Positions 13,173 to 22,489 of a DNA stretch of 22,489 nt are shown in pieces. The translations under genes were made by a program, and so were the position numbers. The notes beneath the pieces are model-generated. The model was not told the DNA's origin and did not search any database. It was given only the letters and a program-made list of their open reading frames with translations. Location of the stretch: IMG/VR virus record IMGVR_UViG_3300025141_000846, positions 1-22,489 of that record; one strand, 5' to 3'. Source of the DNA: a virus. Within the stretch, counting starts at the first letter, position 1, and each line of letters begins with the position of its first letter.

Positions 13173-13603
13173 AAATAGTACCATTTAAAAAAGAACATAT
13201 AAAAAAGTTAATGGATTTAGAACCAAATTACAGAAGATTATTTTATGGAACTAAACAACATTACTTAAAAAGTTTTCCAGAAAAACAAAATGTTTGGACA
13301 GGATTAGATGATAATAACAGAGTTGTAGGTTGTTCTGGAGTGTATGAATTATGGAAAGAAGTAGGAGAGGGTTGGTTGCTTGCAAGTAATTTAATAAGAA
13401 AACATCCTCTTACTACTATAAAAACAATGAAACAAAACTTAAATATGTTAATGAAAGAATATAAAAGAATACAAATAGTAGTTCAAAATAATTTTCCAGA
13501 AGGAATGAAGTTTGCATTAATGTTAGGTTTTAAACCAGAAGGACTAATGGTTAGATATGGACCAGATGGTAGAGATTATATGAGAATGGCGAGAACAAGA
13601 TAA
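13169..13603 (+). CDS. internal virion protein A-like (T7 gp13 position), GNAT-like fold
   Basis: 144-aa protein in the gp13 slot (T7 gp13 is 138 aa). The sequence fits a GNAT acetyltransferase-like fold: an N-terminal strand and helix (MKIVPFKKEHIKKLMDLE), a central VVGCSGVYELW strand, then IVVQNNFPEGMKFALMLGFKPEG, the usual end of such domains. The acetyl-CoA binding Q/RxxGxG/A loop is not obvious, so enzymatic activity is doubtful; I infer a virion-assembly role from gene order. Four-base ATGA overlap with the nozzle gene and TAATG overlap with the next gene show tight coupling. Confidence 0.75.
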   Translation: MKIVPFKKEHIKKLMDLEPNYRRLFYGTKQHYLKSFPEKQNVWTGLDDNNRVVGCSGVYELWKEVGEGWLLASNLIRKHPLTTIKTMKQNLNMLMKEYKRIQIVVQNNFPEGMKFALMLGFKPEGLMVRYGPDGRDYMRMARTR

Positions 13604-14241
13604 TGGCTATAGACGCAAAAACAGCAATGATGATAGGAACAACTGCTTTAGGGTTTGGAGCAAAGATGGCCCAAGCCAATGCTTTAAAAAAAGAAGGCCA
13701 AATTGCAGCATCTATTGAAAGAAGAAATGCTGCAGCCGAAGAACAAAATATAGCAGATTTTAAAGCATCACAGGAATTTGAATTAGATTTATTACAAGTA
13801 GATTTTGATACAATACAGTCTGCAGCAGAAACAGGTTACGCATATGCTGGTGTTCAAATTGGAAGAGGAACTCCTGTTCATATTTTTGTAGACAATCAAA
13901 GAAAATTTTTAACACAGAGTCAGGCAATAAATTATAATACAAATATAGAAATTAATAAAGCAACGGTAAGAAGGGATGGATATTTATTAAGAGCATTACA
14001 ATCTCAACAATATTATAAATCAAGAGCAAGAGCTGTACAATTTGATGCTTTTGCTGGAGTCATTAAAGGTGGATCAGATATTTATAAACAATTAAAAAGA
14101 CCACCTGCTTTACAAACAACATCAGAAAGTTTAGGAATGTCGCCACAATATGGTTTTGGAAATGCTAGTTCTGGAATAATGAGTTCAAAATTTAATGTAA
14201 ACCCAAGAGCAAAATATAGAAGGACTCAAAGTACAAGGTAA
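13603..14241 (+). CDS. internal virion protein B-like (T7 gp14)
   Basis: Ejection protein expected to be released first and to form a pore in the outer membrane, as known for T7 gp14 (196 aa; here 212). Features: Ala/Gly-rich hydrophobic N-terminus (AMMIGTTALGFGAKMAQANAL, beginning at about residue 8), then a long helical region rich in Gln, Glu and Ala, the AGVQIGRGTPVHIFVDNQR segment near 80-100, another helix, and a Ser/Gly/Arg-rich C-terminal tail. This pattern is shared by gp14-like proteins of marine podoviruses. The neighbour order is that of T7. Confidence 0.82.
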   Translation: MAIDAKTAMMIGTTALGFGAKMAQANALKKEGQIAASIERRNAAAEEQNIADFKASQEFELDLLQVDFDTIQSAAETGYAYAGVQIGRGTPVHIFVDNQRKFLTQSQAINYNTNIEINKATVRRDGYLLRALQSQQYYKSRARAVQFDAFAGVIKGGSDIYKQLKRPPALQTTSESLGMSPQYGFGNASSGIMSSKFNVNPRAKYRRTQSTR

Positions 14242-14247
14242 TTAATT

Positions 14248-16398
14248 ATGGTACAAATAAAAAAATATAGTCCTAATATAGAAAAACTTAAAACTGGTGG
14301 ACAAACAATAACAGGCACAGCTATGGGTTCTGAATTTGCATATCAAGGTTTTGCAGAACTTATGAATACATCTAATGAAGCATTAAAAAAAGGTTTAGAT
14401 AGTATAAATTTAGCAAAAGATAATCTTTGGATAACAAAACAATCTGCAGCTTTTGATGAGTTTGCATTACAATATGTCAATGAAAAAAGATTAACTTGGG
14501 GAGATCCTTCTTTAAATGGATTTAAAGATGATGTAAGTGAAAATTTAGATACTAAAGTAAATGAATTAATGCAAGGTGCACCTTCAGACAAAGCACATAG
14601 TGAATTACAAAATAAATTAATATTATTAAAAAGTGGTTATGTTAATAAAGCATTTGGACATGAAACCAAAGCAACAACAAATCAATTAATTGTAGATGAA
14701 AATAAATCATTGGAAAAAATTATTGCTGGTGTAAAAGCTGGTAATGGTTTAACTCCAGACCTTATGCAAAATGCCAGAGATACTATTGTATCTATGTATA
14801 GTAAATCAGACGGAATTTATAGACATCCAGAAGAAGTTGCAGAAAAAATTAACGAAGCAATGAAACGATTAATTGGGGCACAACTTTATGCTGTAACTAC
14901 AGATCAGGGAAATAAAGCTATATCTGAAGTTGAATGGAATATAAGAAAAGAATTAACCGAGAAAAAAGATTTTTATATAAATTTATTAGATGGCGATGAA
15001 GATATGTATGAAGATATATTATATGAAAATATAAATTTATTTAAAAAACATGAAACAGAAAAATTAAAACTAAATGAGCAGGAACTATCAAATGATAAAA
15101 GATATTTTCCTCCACCGTTTATTGAAGTTATAAATACAATAGACGAACATCCACAAAATATTTTGTCTGTTCCTGATAAACATAAATTTGAAAATGTTGC
15201 CAACGACTTAGATCCTGCATCTAAAAATGCTGGCCTAAGGTTTATAAAAGAATATCCATTATTAAAACAAAACAAATTAGATGTTAAGCCATCTGATCCT
15301 TATGCAATAGAAATGATAAAAGATAAATTTAATAATGCAGAGGATATTAGACAAGAATTAGATATTGCTTATACAAATGATGCAATAAATATTAATGATT
15401 ATATACATTGGAAAAATGTATATGAATGGAATACTCCTGGAACAAATAAGAATAAAAAAGTTTTAGAAATAAATAAATCTATTGAAGGAAAATTAAAAGC
15501 AGTTAAAAATTATAGTGGTTTAAATGAAAGAGATGTAGCTGATATTGAAACAGACTGGAGTAAGCAAAGAATAGATAAAGCCACAACATATTTAGCAGAA
15601 CCAGAACAAATGGAAGAAGATTTTGATAAAATACTTTTATCATACAGAATTAATAAAGCTGTTATTAATATTTCAAAAACAAGACAAAAATTACCTACTG
15701 TTTTAACTGGAAAGGATATATCTTTAGTTCTTGCAGAAAAAGAAGGAACACAATTACAAAACGGATTAGTTGAATTTTTTGTTACATTAGATAGTTTAAC
15801 AGGACAAGAACAAATTGATTATCTAAAAACAGAAGGACCAAAAATAAATTATATTGTACAACAACACGAAGTGTACCATGATAAAAAATTTGATTTTAAT
15901 AGTTTATTAATGAAAGAAAATTTTAAGAAAATTAAGGAAGGAACATACAAACTACAAAGTAGAGATTCAAGAATAGATGATGTTAGTGAAAATCCTTACT
16001 TTGATACTAGAGATAAAGAAGATGAAAAAATGAAAATGTTAAGTCCGTATTATCTTACCATAATAGATACAGCTAATTTAATTATAGATAAAGTAAATGT
16101 TGCACCAGAAGGACCAGTTGATTTCCGACAATTTCAACAACAATTAGATAAAGATGTAGATAATATTGTAGATAAAGATGATATTAGCAAAGATAATTTA
16201 TCTAAAAGACATGTTAAAGAATTATTACTAAATTTAATTTTTGAAAAAAGACCAGATATATCAGGAGAAGGAATGAAAGCACGACCAAAAATTACCACAG
16301 GAGATAATGTTGATTTTCTACCAATGTGGACAACTGTAGATGCAAGACAAAAAAAATATCTTAATTACATATTAAGAAAGGAACAAAATTATGACTAA
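14248..16398 (+). CDS. internal virion protein C-like (T7 gp15 position)
   Basis: 716-aa, highly charged, mostly helical protein occupying the gp15 slot (T7 gp15 is 747 aa). No conserved domain can be named from sequence; the assignment rests on synteny, length and helical composition. In T7, gp15 and gp16 form the periplasmic conduit through which DNA passes. Rich in Lys, Asn, Glu and Ile with no membrane segment. It starts 6 nt after the preceding gene and its last codons overlap the next gene by 8 nt (ATGACTAA), as expected for subunits of one complex. Confidence 0.7.
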   Translation: MVQIKKYSPNIEKLKTGGQTITGTAMGSEFAYQGFAELMNTSNEALKKGLDSINLAKDNLWITKQSAAFDEFALQYVNEKRLTWGDPSLNGFKDDVSENLDTKVNELMQGAPSDKAHSELQNKLILLKSGYVNKAFGHETKATTNQLIVDENKSLEKIIAGVKAGNGLTPDLMQNARDTIVSMYSKSDGIYRHPEEVAEKINEAMKRLIGAQLYAVTTDQGNKAISEVEWNIRKELTEKKDFYINLLDGDEDMYEDILYENINLFKKHETEKLKLNEQELSNDKRYFPPPFIEVINTIDEHPQNILSVPDKHKFENVANDLDPASKNAGLRFIKEYPLLKQNKLDVKPSDPYAIEMIKDKFNNAEDIRQELDIAYTNDAININDYIHWKNVYEWNTPGTNKNKKVLEINKSIEGKLKAVKNYSGLNERDVADIETDWSKQRIDKATTYLAEPEQMEEDFDKILLSYRINKAVINISKTRQKLPTVLTGKDISLVLAEKEGTQLQNGLVEFFVTLDSLTGQEQIDYLKTEGPKINYIVQQHEVYHDKKFDFNSLLMKENFKKIKEGTYKLQSRDSRIDDVSENPYFDTRDKEDEKMKMLSPYYLTIIDTANLIIDKVNVAPEGPVDFRQFQQQLDKDVDNIVDKDDISKDNLSKRHVKELLLNLIFEKRPDISGEGMKARPKITTGDNVDFLPMWTTVDARQKKYLNYILRKEQNYD

Positions 16399-19300
16399 AA
16401 TTCCAGATAATATAGAAGAGTGGTATAAAGAACAAATTGGTTATAGAGAAGAAGAAGAATCTTTAAACACTATGACATCACACGCAAATAATATTGGAGT
16501 TAATTTTAATCCTCAACAATTAAACAAAATACAAAATGCAGAATTATATAGAGATAATGTAGAAGATAAACCATTTTTACAAAGAGCAGGTAAAGATATA
16601 TTAAAGTTTGGTACTTCAATGGATATATTTAAAGCAATAGGAAATGCTGGGGTTGATGCTGTTAATGAAACAGAACACGCATTAGAAGATGTTATAGGAT
16701 TTTTAGGCAAGCAGGTTGGTTTAAAACGAGCAGATAAAATAAAAATATTTGAAGATGTAGATGAAGAAAATAATTATGCACTTAATATTGAATTACCAGA
16801 AGGTTGGAAAGATTATAAATCTGCTACTGGGCGAGGATTAGAAAATATTTTACAATTCCTTGCAGGGTTTGTAGGAGCAGGAAAATTTATTAGACCACTT
16901 AAATATGTAGCTAAAGATGGTAAAACAAAAATTGGTTTAAAAGCAATAGGAAAAGGAGCAGTCGCAGACGGTGCTGTTTTTGATCCACAAGAGCAAAGAT
17001 TATCTAGTTTAATTCAAAATTATCCAGAAACAGAAAATTTTATAACAGAATATTTACAAGCCGATCCAAAAGATACTGCAATAGAAGGAAGATTTAAAGC
17101 ATTTTTAGAAGGAGGAGCATTAGGTCTTGGTGCTGAAGGATTAATGGCTGGTCTTAGGGTTCTTCGTGGTAGTGCAAAAAAGCAATTAGTAGATGAAGTA
17201 CAATTACAACAAGCACAACAAACAGAATTAAAAGGAAAGGCATATTTGCCACCAGATTGGCTTGATGCTTTAGGCCCAAAATTAAAAGGAAGAATAACTG
17301 GTTGGAAAGACAAACCTAAAACAGTTGGAACAGAAATTACAGAAAAAGAATTAAAAGCAAGACCAATTTTAGGATTAAATAAATTGTTAGATGATATGAA
17401 ACTTATAGATCCTAATTATAGAAACATAAACGAAACAACAGATGTAGACCAGTTATTAACAGAGGTATTAAATCCTAGAACAAAAATAGGAAAAGAAGTA
17501 AAAGCAAGTAAAGTTTTAGAAACATTAGCAAAAAGACAAAAGTCAGCTTATAAATTAACTAAAGCTGATGAAGAAGTTTTTAAAAATAATAAAGCAAAAC
17601 TTGATGAATTACACAAAGGAAGAGGTAAATTTTATGGAAAAGAAGATTATAAAAAAAGTATTGTAGCTCTTACCGACCATTTAGGAGATTCTCTTGAAGA
17701 GTTATTAGAAAGACAACCTGGAATAATAAAAAATTTAACAGAAGAAAAAGTTGCAGCAATAGGATTTATTGCAAAAGCATCTCAAAGAAAAACAGGAGAA
17801 ATTGTAAAAGATATAGTAACAAAAATACAAAACAAAACAATTACAGATAGAGATTTTATAATTGGAAACGAAGCGTTTAGAGCACATGCGTTAATAGTAG
17901 GTCATTGGAGAGGACTAGGAGCAGACCAAGCAAGACAATTTAGACAAAGACAATATATAAATGATTTAGATGATGCAAGAGATCTTAGTAATATAGTAAA
18001 AACTAAAATAGAAGCAATGGCTGGTGGTAATAAAGTATTACAAGAAAAATATAAAAAATTAGCTACTTTATTTGAAGCAAATCTTAGTATAGGTAATCTA
18101 AATAGATCTATGAAAGAAATGGGAGAAGCAAAAACGATAGATAGAATATTAGAAGTATTTATAAATGGTATCTTGTCTGGTCCAAAAACACACATTGTTA
18201 ATGGTTTAGGAAATACAATAGTTATAGGAATGAGATTAGCAGAAGCAGGAATAGCAAGAGGTTATGCAAGATTATTAGGTGATGATGTTAGTATTGCTGC
18301 TGGAGAAGCGTTTGCAGAAGCAGACGGTATGGTACGAGGATTTGCAGATATGATGAGATATTATTATAAAACAGCAGTAAGGGGAGTTGGCAAAGCAGAA
18401 CAACCTCATGGATATGATTTAACAAATACAAAATTAGAATCTGGACAACAAAGAGCTATAGCTTCAGACCAAATGAATTTATCAACTAAAATGGACTCAA
18501 CAGTAGGACCAGCTATTAATTTTGTTGGTAGTGCAATAAGAATACCAGGAGCAGCATTAATGCACGAAGATGCTTTCTTTAAAGTTATAGGTTATCAAAT
18601 GGGTTTATATAGACATTCACACAGACAAGCAATAAAAGAATTTAAAGCATATAAAAGTTCTGGGAAAAAAATAAAATTAGATGATGCTGAATGGATTAAA
18701 AATAAAAGATATGATATTTTAAAAAATATTGATAGTAATAAATATAAATCAATAAGGTTGTTAGCATCAGACCAAGCCCATTTACAAACATTTACAAAAA
18801 GAGTAGGAGAAAAAGCTGTTGGTTTACAATCTACTTTATTAAGAAATCCAGCACTAAGATTTATAGTTCCTTTTTTTAGAACACCTGCAAATATTTTAAG
18901 TTATGTTACTGATCGTTCTCCTTTGTTTTGGTTAAAACAAGATATGAGAAAAGCTCTAACGATGGCTGATGGATATACTAGAGCAGACAGATATAATGCC
19001 TTATCCAAATTAACAATGGGTTGGTTAATGATGGCTTGGACCTTTGACCAAGTATTAGCTGGAAATATAACTGGTAAGGGAAATACTCCAAAAGGATCAT
19101 TACAAGTAAAAAGAAGAATGGGAATAAATCCTTATTCAGTAAAAGTTGGAGATGTTCGTTTTCAATATTCCAGAACTGATCCAATAGGAATGACAGTAGG
19201 TATGGCTGCAGATATGGCTGAGATGTTATATAGTGTAGAAGATTTTGATGGATATGAAGAACAATTTTTAGAACAATTTGCTATTGGCACATTAACAATG

Positions 19301-20011
19301 GCAAATAATTTTGTTAGTAAAACATATATGTCTGGTGTATCAGAATTGATAAATGTTATATCTGAACCAGATAGGTATAGTATGAATTATTTATCTCGTT
19401 TTTTTGGTGCTTTAGTTCCTTATAGTTCATTACAAAGAGAAATCAAAAGAGCAACGCAACCATATATAAAACAAACTGTAGGATTTATGGGAAATATAGA
19501 AAAAAACACATTAGGATTTGGAGATAAACTACCACCTAGAAGAGATTTTTGGGGAAATGAAATTCCTTCACAAAATTTGGCGTTAGGTGATAACACTTTA
19601 GGATTTATATATGATGCTGTATCTCCTATATATGCTACAAGAGAAGCAAAAAATCCAGTTGATGAAGAATTTTTAAGATTAAATTATCTTCCAAACAAAC
19701 CTTTTTCAAGAAGACAAAGTATTGGAAATAAAAGAGTGGATATGTACCAATATCCAGAAGATTATGACAGTCTTAATCAGAATTTTGGTGCGTTAAAGCA
19801 TCCTAGATATAATGGAAGAACATTATTTCAAAAACTAAATTCATTAGTAAGTGGTGTTGGTTATGAATCAAAATATTATCAACAACTAGAAGATGATGAT
19901 AAAAGAACATATATAGGTAATATTATAGCAGATTATAGACGTGCTGCAAAAAACATAGTTTTTAGTTCACCAAAAAATCATAAGTTAAGGCATTTAATTA
20001 GGGGAGGATAG
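16391..20011 (+). CDS. internal virion protein D-like (T7 gp16 position)
   Basis: The longest gene here, 1206 aa (T7 gp16 is 1318). It should be part of the DNA-ejection machinery. Hydrophobic and Gly-rich stretches (LQFLAGFVGAGKF near 150-165; GGALGLGAEGLMAGL near 240-255) could be membrane-interacting. Around residue 820-835 RNPALRFIVPFFRTPANIL and later PYSSLQREIKR match a conserved part of large virion proteins in podophages. I do not see the N-terminal lytic transglycosylase domain (Glu with GLMQV-type motif) present in T7 gp16. The cell-wall cutting activity may therefore come from another protein, such as the GH24 protein at 2280. Confidence 0.78.
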   Translation: MTKIPDNIEEWYKEQIGYREEEESLNTMTSHANNIGVNFNPQQLNKIQNAELYRDNVEDKPFLQRAGKDILKFGTSMDIFKAIGNAGVDAVNETEHALEDVIGFLGKQVGLKRADKIKIFEDVDEENNYALNIELPEGWKDYKSATGRGLENILQFLAGFVGAGKFIRPLKYVAKDGKTKIGLKAIGKGAVADGAVFDPQEQRLSSLIQNYPETENFITEYLQADPKDTAIEGRFKAFLEGGALGLGAEGLMAGLRVLRGSAKKQLVDEVQLQQAQQTELKGKAYLPPDWLDALGPKLKGRITGWKDKPKTVGTEITEKELKARPILGLNKLLDDMKLIDPNYRNINETTDVDQLLTEVLNPRTKIGKEVKASKVLETLAKRQKSAYKLTKADEEVFKNNKAKLDELHKGRGKFYGKEDYKKSIVALTDHLGDSLEELLERQPGIIKNLTEEKVAAIGFIAKASQRKTGEIVKDIVTKIQNKTITDRDFIIGNEAFRAHALIVGHWRGLGADQARQFRQRQYINDLDDARDLSNIVKTKIEAMAGGNKVLQEKYKKLATLFEANLSIGNLNRSMKEMGEAKTIDRILEVFINGILSGPKTHIVNGLGNTIVIGMRLAEAGIARGYARLLGDDVSIAAGEAFAEADGMVRGFADMMRYYYKTAVRGVGKAEQPHGYDLTNTKLESGQQRAIASDQMNLSTKMDSTVGPAINFVGSAIRIPGAALMHEDAFFKVIGYQMGLYRHSHRQAIKEFKAYKSSGKKIKLDDAEWIKNKRYDILKNIDSNKYKSIRLLASDQAHLQTFTKRVGEKAVGLQSTLLRNPALRFIVPFFRTPANILSYVTDRSPLFWLKQDMRKALTMADGYTRADRYNALSKLTMGWLMMAWTFDQVLAGNITGKGNTPKGSLQVKRRMGINPYSVKVGDVRFQYSRTDPIGMTVGMAADMAEMLYSVEDFDGYEEQFLEQFAIGTLTMANNFVSKTYMSGVSELINVISEPDRYSMNYLSRFFGALVPYSSLQREIKRATQPYIKQTVGFMGNIEKNTLGFGDKLPPRRDFWGNEIPSQNLALGDNTLGFIYDAVSPIYATREAKNPVDEEFLRLNYLPNKPFSRRQSIGNKRVDMYQYPEDYDSLNQNFGALKHPRYNGRTLFQKLNSLVSGVGYESKYYQQLEDDDKRTYIGNIIADYRRAAKNIVFSSPKNHKLRHLIRGG

Positions 20012-20044
20012 ACACTAAATATATAACTAACGGAATTTCGGCCA

Positions 20045-21721
20045 ATGACAGTATCAACAACTAATACAAAAGTATCATTTACAGGTAGTTCATCTAATGG
20101 AACTGATGGCACATCTACATTTGCATACAATTTTAAAGTCTTTTCTACTGCAGAAATTAAAGTAATTATTAGAACCACAGCAACAGGCGTGGAAACTACA
20201 AAAACCTTAACGACTCATTACACAGTAACAGGCGCAGGGGAAGATGCTGGAGGTAATGTAGTATTCACTTCTGGTAATAACCCACTTTCTTCAGAAACTG
20301 TAATTATTAAAAGGAATATTAGTTTAGCACAAGGAACAGATTATGTAGCTAACGATCCATTTCCTGCAGAAAGCCATGAAGATGGATTAGATAAAATAGT
20401 CCACATGGTTATCCAACAAAATGAAGAATTAAGTAGATGTTTAAAAGCATCAGAAACATTAACAGATTTAACCACACCAGAATTTACAGACGCTGCTGCT
20501 AGCAGAGCAGATAAAGTTTTAGGATTTAGTTCTGATGGTACAACTTTAACTACAACCACAACATTCAATCCTGCTGGTGGAGATACTTCTCAATTCACAT
20601 ACAGCACAACCACAACTGACTCTGATCCAGGAAGTGGTGTCATCCGTTTTAATCATGCAACTTTGGCTAGTGCAACGATTGCTTATGCAGATGATTTAGA
20701 TGCGTTAGGCACAGATGTATCTGCTTGGGTACAAAGTTTTGATGATGTAACTGGTAATGCTACAAACAGAGGAAGAATTAGAATACACAAAGCTGGTAAC
20801 CTTGCTATATGGGCAACTTATAAAGTATCAGGAGCAATAACAGATGCTAGTGGATATAGTAAAATTCCGATTGTTTATATTGATGGAGCAGGTTCATTTA
20901 CAGATGAAGATTCAATTTATTTATCTTTTGCTGCAAGTGGAGAAGATGGAGCAATACCAGGTTATTATCTTAAATTTGATACAGGCACATCTGACGCAGA
21001 TCCTGGTGCTGGCGAAATAGCATTTAATAATGGAACTTATGCTTCAGTAACAGCAATTTATATTGATGATGCAGATGCAAACGGAGTAACAATCGCTGGT
21101 GATACTGATACTTGGGATGACTCTACTTCAAGTATCAAAGGTCAGATAATGATTTATGATATTAATGATAGTACAACTTATGCAAGATTTAAAATTACAG
21201 GAACTACAACTGATGCTTCTGGATATAGTAAACTAGCAGTTGCACATTTAGCATCTAATAATACATTTTCAGCAGCAGACGAATTATCAGTTCATTTTAC
21301 TCAAAGTGGTTATAAAGGAGATACAGGATCAACTGGACCGACAGGACCGACAGGACCTACAGGTCCAAATGGACCAACAGGACCAACAGGACCAACAGGA
21401 CCGACAGGATCAACTGGTCCAACAGGATCAACTGGACCATCTGGCCCTTCAACATCGTTTACTCTAGCAGCAGCAAGTGGCCCAAGCCAAACTATTTCTG
21501 ATACAAATACAATGACAATCGCAGCAGGCGAAGGAATTGACACGACAGCTAGTGCGACAGATACAGTAACAATCTCTGGTGAGGATGCTTCAACAAGTAA
21601 TAAAGGAGTGGCAAGTTTTCTTGCTCAAGAATTTACAGTAACTTCAGGTGCAGTTTCTTTTAATGATAGTATGCACCCAACTATAACTGGTACAGGAAAG
21701 GCATTAGTATTCGGATTTTAA
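20045..21721 (+). CDS. tail fibre protein with T7 gp17-type N-terminus and collagen-like stretch
   Basis: Receptor-binding fibre, 558 aa (T7 gp17 is 553). Residues about 1-145 match the T7 tail-fibre attachment domain ([66 protein letters not shown]). Two related beta modules follow at about 179-302 and 307-424, both with DPGxGxIxF near the start and TDASGYSK near the end. Residues 425-469 are 15 Gly-X-Y triplets, mostly GPT, which should form a collagen-like triple helix. The last 90 residues are Ser/Thr-rich beta sequence, probably the trimeric tip. No clear Shine-Dalgarno precedes the ATG. N-terminal domain assignment is secure; receptor unknown. Confidence 0.92.
   Translation: MTVSTTNTKVSFTGSSSNGTDGTSTFAYNFKVFSTAEIKVIIRTTATGVETTKTLTTHYTVTGAGEDAGGNVVFTSGNNPLSSETVIIKRNISLAQGTDYVANDPFPAESHEDGLDKIVHMVIQQNEELSRCLKASETLTDLTTPEFTDAAASRADKVLGFSSDGTTLTTTTTFNPAGGDTSQFTYSTTTTDSDPGSGVIRFNHATLASATIAYADDLDALGTDVSAWVQSFDDVTGNATNRGRIRIHKAGNLAIWATYKVSGAITDASGYSKIPIVYIDGAGSFTDEDSIYLSFAASGEDGAIPGYYLKFDTGTSDADPGAGEIAFNNGTYASVTAIYIDDADANGVTIAGDTDTWDDSTSSIKGQIMIYDINDSTTYARFKITGTTTDASGYSKLAVAHLASNNTFSAADELSVHFTQSGYKGDTGSTGPTGPTGPTGPNGPTGPTGPTGPTGSTGPTGSTGPSGPSTSFTLAAASGPSQTISDTNTMTIAAGEGIDTTASATDTVTISGEDASTSNKGVASFLAQEFTVTSGAVSFNDSMHPTITGTGKALVFGF
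21317..21451 (+). repeat. collagen-like Gly-X-Y coding repeat
   Basis: Fifteen 9-nt units encoding Gly-X-Y (mainly GPT, with GST, GPN, GPS and GDT). The DNA is a near-tandem array of GGACCNACA units, prone to slippage, so the number of triplets may vary between related phages. Confidence 0.9.
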
Positions 21722-21736
21722 TTATGGAGGAAATAA

Positions 21737-22066
21737 ATGGCTAGTGAAGTATTAAAAGTAGCTCATGCAGCAGGAGTAACAAACTCAGAAACTGTTTTAA
21801 TAAATGGGGTAAGTGGACACACTTATACTATTTTATCAATTATGGTTTGTGAAACAGCAGGTGCAGCAGAAACTTTTGATCTCTATATAGACGATGATGG
21901 TGGTGGTACAGATTATGAAATTTATTCTGACCAAGCACTTGCAGCTAACGCTACATTTGAACACACAAGTAAATTTGTTATAGAAGATACAGATCATTTG
22001 TGTATTGCAACTGGTAGTAGTGCTAATGTTGATGTAGTTGTTTCGTATTTAGATCAAACATTGTAG
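21737..22066 (+). CDS. small beta-rich structural protein, 109 aa
   Basis: Lies 15 nt after the tail fibre, with a strong GGAGG before the ATG (TATGGAGGAAATAA). The product starts MASEVLKVAHAAGVTN and has HTYTILSIMVCETAGAAETFDLYID, then CIATGSSANVDVVVSYLD near the end: an alternating strand pattern of a single beta-sandwich domain. I do not recognise a named family; proteins of this size and pattern are often found beside tail fibres in marine phages and may be fibre accessories or small virion components. Confidence 0.7.
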   Translation: MASEVLKVAHAAGVTNSETVLINGVSGHTYTILSIMVCETAGAAETFDLYIDDDGGGTDYEIYSDQALAANATFEHTSKFVIEDTDHLCIATGSSANVDVVVSYLDQTL

Positions 22067-22073
22067 GTAAACT

Positions 22074-22489
22074 ATGAGTGGTATAGTTTCTGATAACATC
22101 GATAGACAATCTGGTGTAATCGCAGAACCATCAGGTGGAGCTGAAGTTCGTTCTGACGATCCATCAGCATCTGAAGGCACAGTATGGTTCAATACAACTT
22201 CTGGAGTATTAAAGGTTTTTAGGAATATAGCTGCTTGGAGTGCAGGAGGAACTTATCCATCAACACATTCACAAATGGCAGCAACAGGTATAATAAGTGC
22301 AGTAATAGCAGCAGGAGGAACTGATGGTTCAAATACCCAATCAACTTCCTACGAATATAATGGAACAGCTTGGGCTAGTAATATAGCTATAAACACAGCT
22401 TGTGCTGGGCCATCAAGAGGTGGCACTCAAACATCAGCACTTATTGCAGGGGGAATAACTGACTATACACCAACTTACACAAGTAAAAC
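22074..22489 (+). CDS. kelch-like repeat protein, partial (runs off window)
   Basis: Open frame from the ATG at 22074 to the window end, 138 codons so far and no stop. It starts MSGIVSDNIDRQSGVI, then EGTVWFNTTSGVLKVFRN (an N-terminal beta part often used to attach phage tail proteins), then repeats of the type VIAAGGTDGSNTQSTSYEYNGTAW and LIAGGITDY, matching a kelch-type beta-propeller pattern (Gly-Gly, then Tyr, then Trp). Such proteins in phages are usually receptor-binding or virion surface proteins, here next to the fibre. The 3' end lies outside the window, so the number of propeller blades is unknown. Confidence 0.75.
   Translation, partial: MSGIVSDNIDRQSGVIAEPSGGAEVRSDDPSASEGTVWFNTTSGVLKVFRNIAAWSAGGTYPSTHSQMAATGIISAVIAAGGTDGSNTQSTSYEYNGTAWASNIAINTACAGPSRGGTQTSALIAGGITDYTPTYTSK

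Noticed and set aside
20012-20044. AATATATAACTAACGG resembling the left-arm start element in reverse
   Set aside because: Orientation is opposite to the downstream gene and the match is partial; no gene starts there on the minus strand.
21310-21543. Minus-strand ORF across the collagen-like region
   Set aside because: Its GPV/DPV repeats are the complement of the Gly-X-Y coding repeat of the fibre gene.

Overview
The window is a piece of a tailed-phage genome with T7-like (short-tailed, podovirus) virion genes. DNA is strongly AT-rich, genes are tightly packed with stop/start overlaps, and there are no tRNA genes, transposases or CRISPR arrays. AT-richness, codon choice (AGA, TTA, ATA, AAA heavy) and the lack of any RNA polymerase gene here are what one expects of a marine phage of a low-GC host; a SAR11/Pelagibacter phage is my best guess, by inference only.

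Left arm (1-1861), minus strand: a run of small genes of unknown function (20-147 codons), several joined by 4-8 nt overlaps. I add five ORFs shorter than about 60 codons that fill the apparent gaps. Three of these genes have the same short AT-rich element, starting ACGTT, immediately before the start codon instead of a Shine-Dalgarno sequence.

Divergent spacer (1862-2279): no convincing gene. It holds a candidate minus-strand promoter, a 37-nt pure purine run, a perfect G-quadruplex motif and a G-run-rich stretch, very unlike the surrounding DNA.

Right arm (2280-22489), plus strand: a GH24 lysozyme with a long C-terminal extension, terminase large subunit, three small proteins sharing a KKTL(L/M)G ending, T7-type portal, a Bbp19-like small protein, scaffold, then a 281-nt gap before the major capsid gene. 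That gap encodes a 26-residue peptide with every landmark of PqqA, the ribosomally made precursor of pyrroloquinoline quinone, followed by a chain of RNA hairpins leading into the capsid gene. After the capsid come a small head or structural protein, a probable terminator, tail tube A and B (gp11, gp12), four ejection proteins in T7 order and at near-T7 sizes (gp13-gp16), a T7-type tail fibre with a collagen-like stretch, a small beta protein and the start of a kelch-like protein cut by the window end.

Together the right arm makes, fills and tails the capsid and ejects the DNA; the left arm is probably early or accessory. The most unusual item is the PqqA-like peptide gene placed between scaffold and capsid; no PqqB-E homologue is visible in the window.
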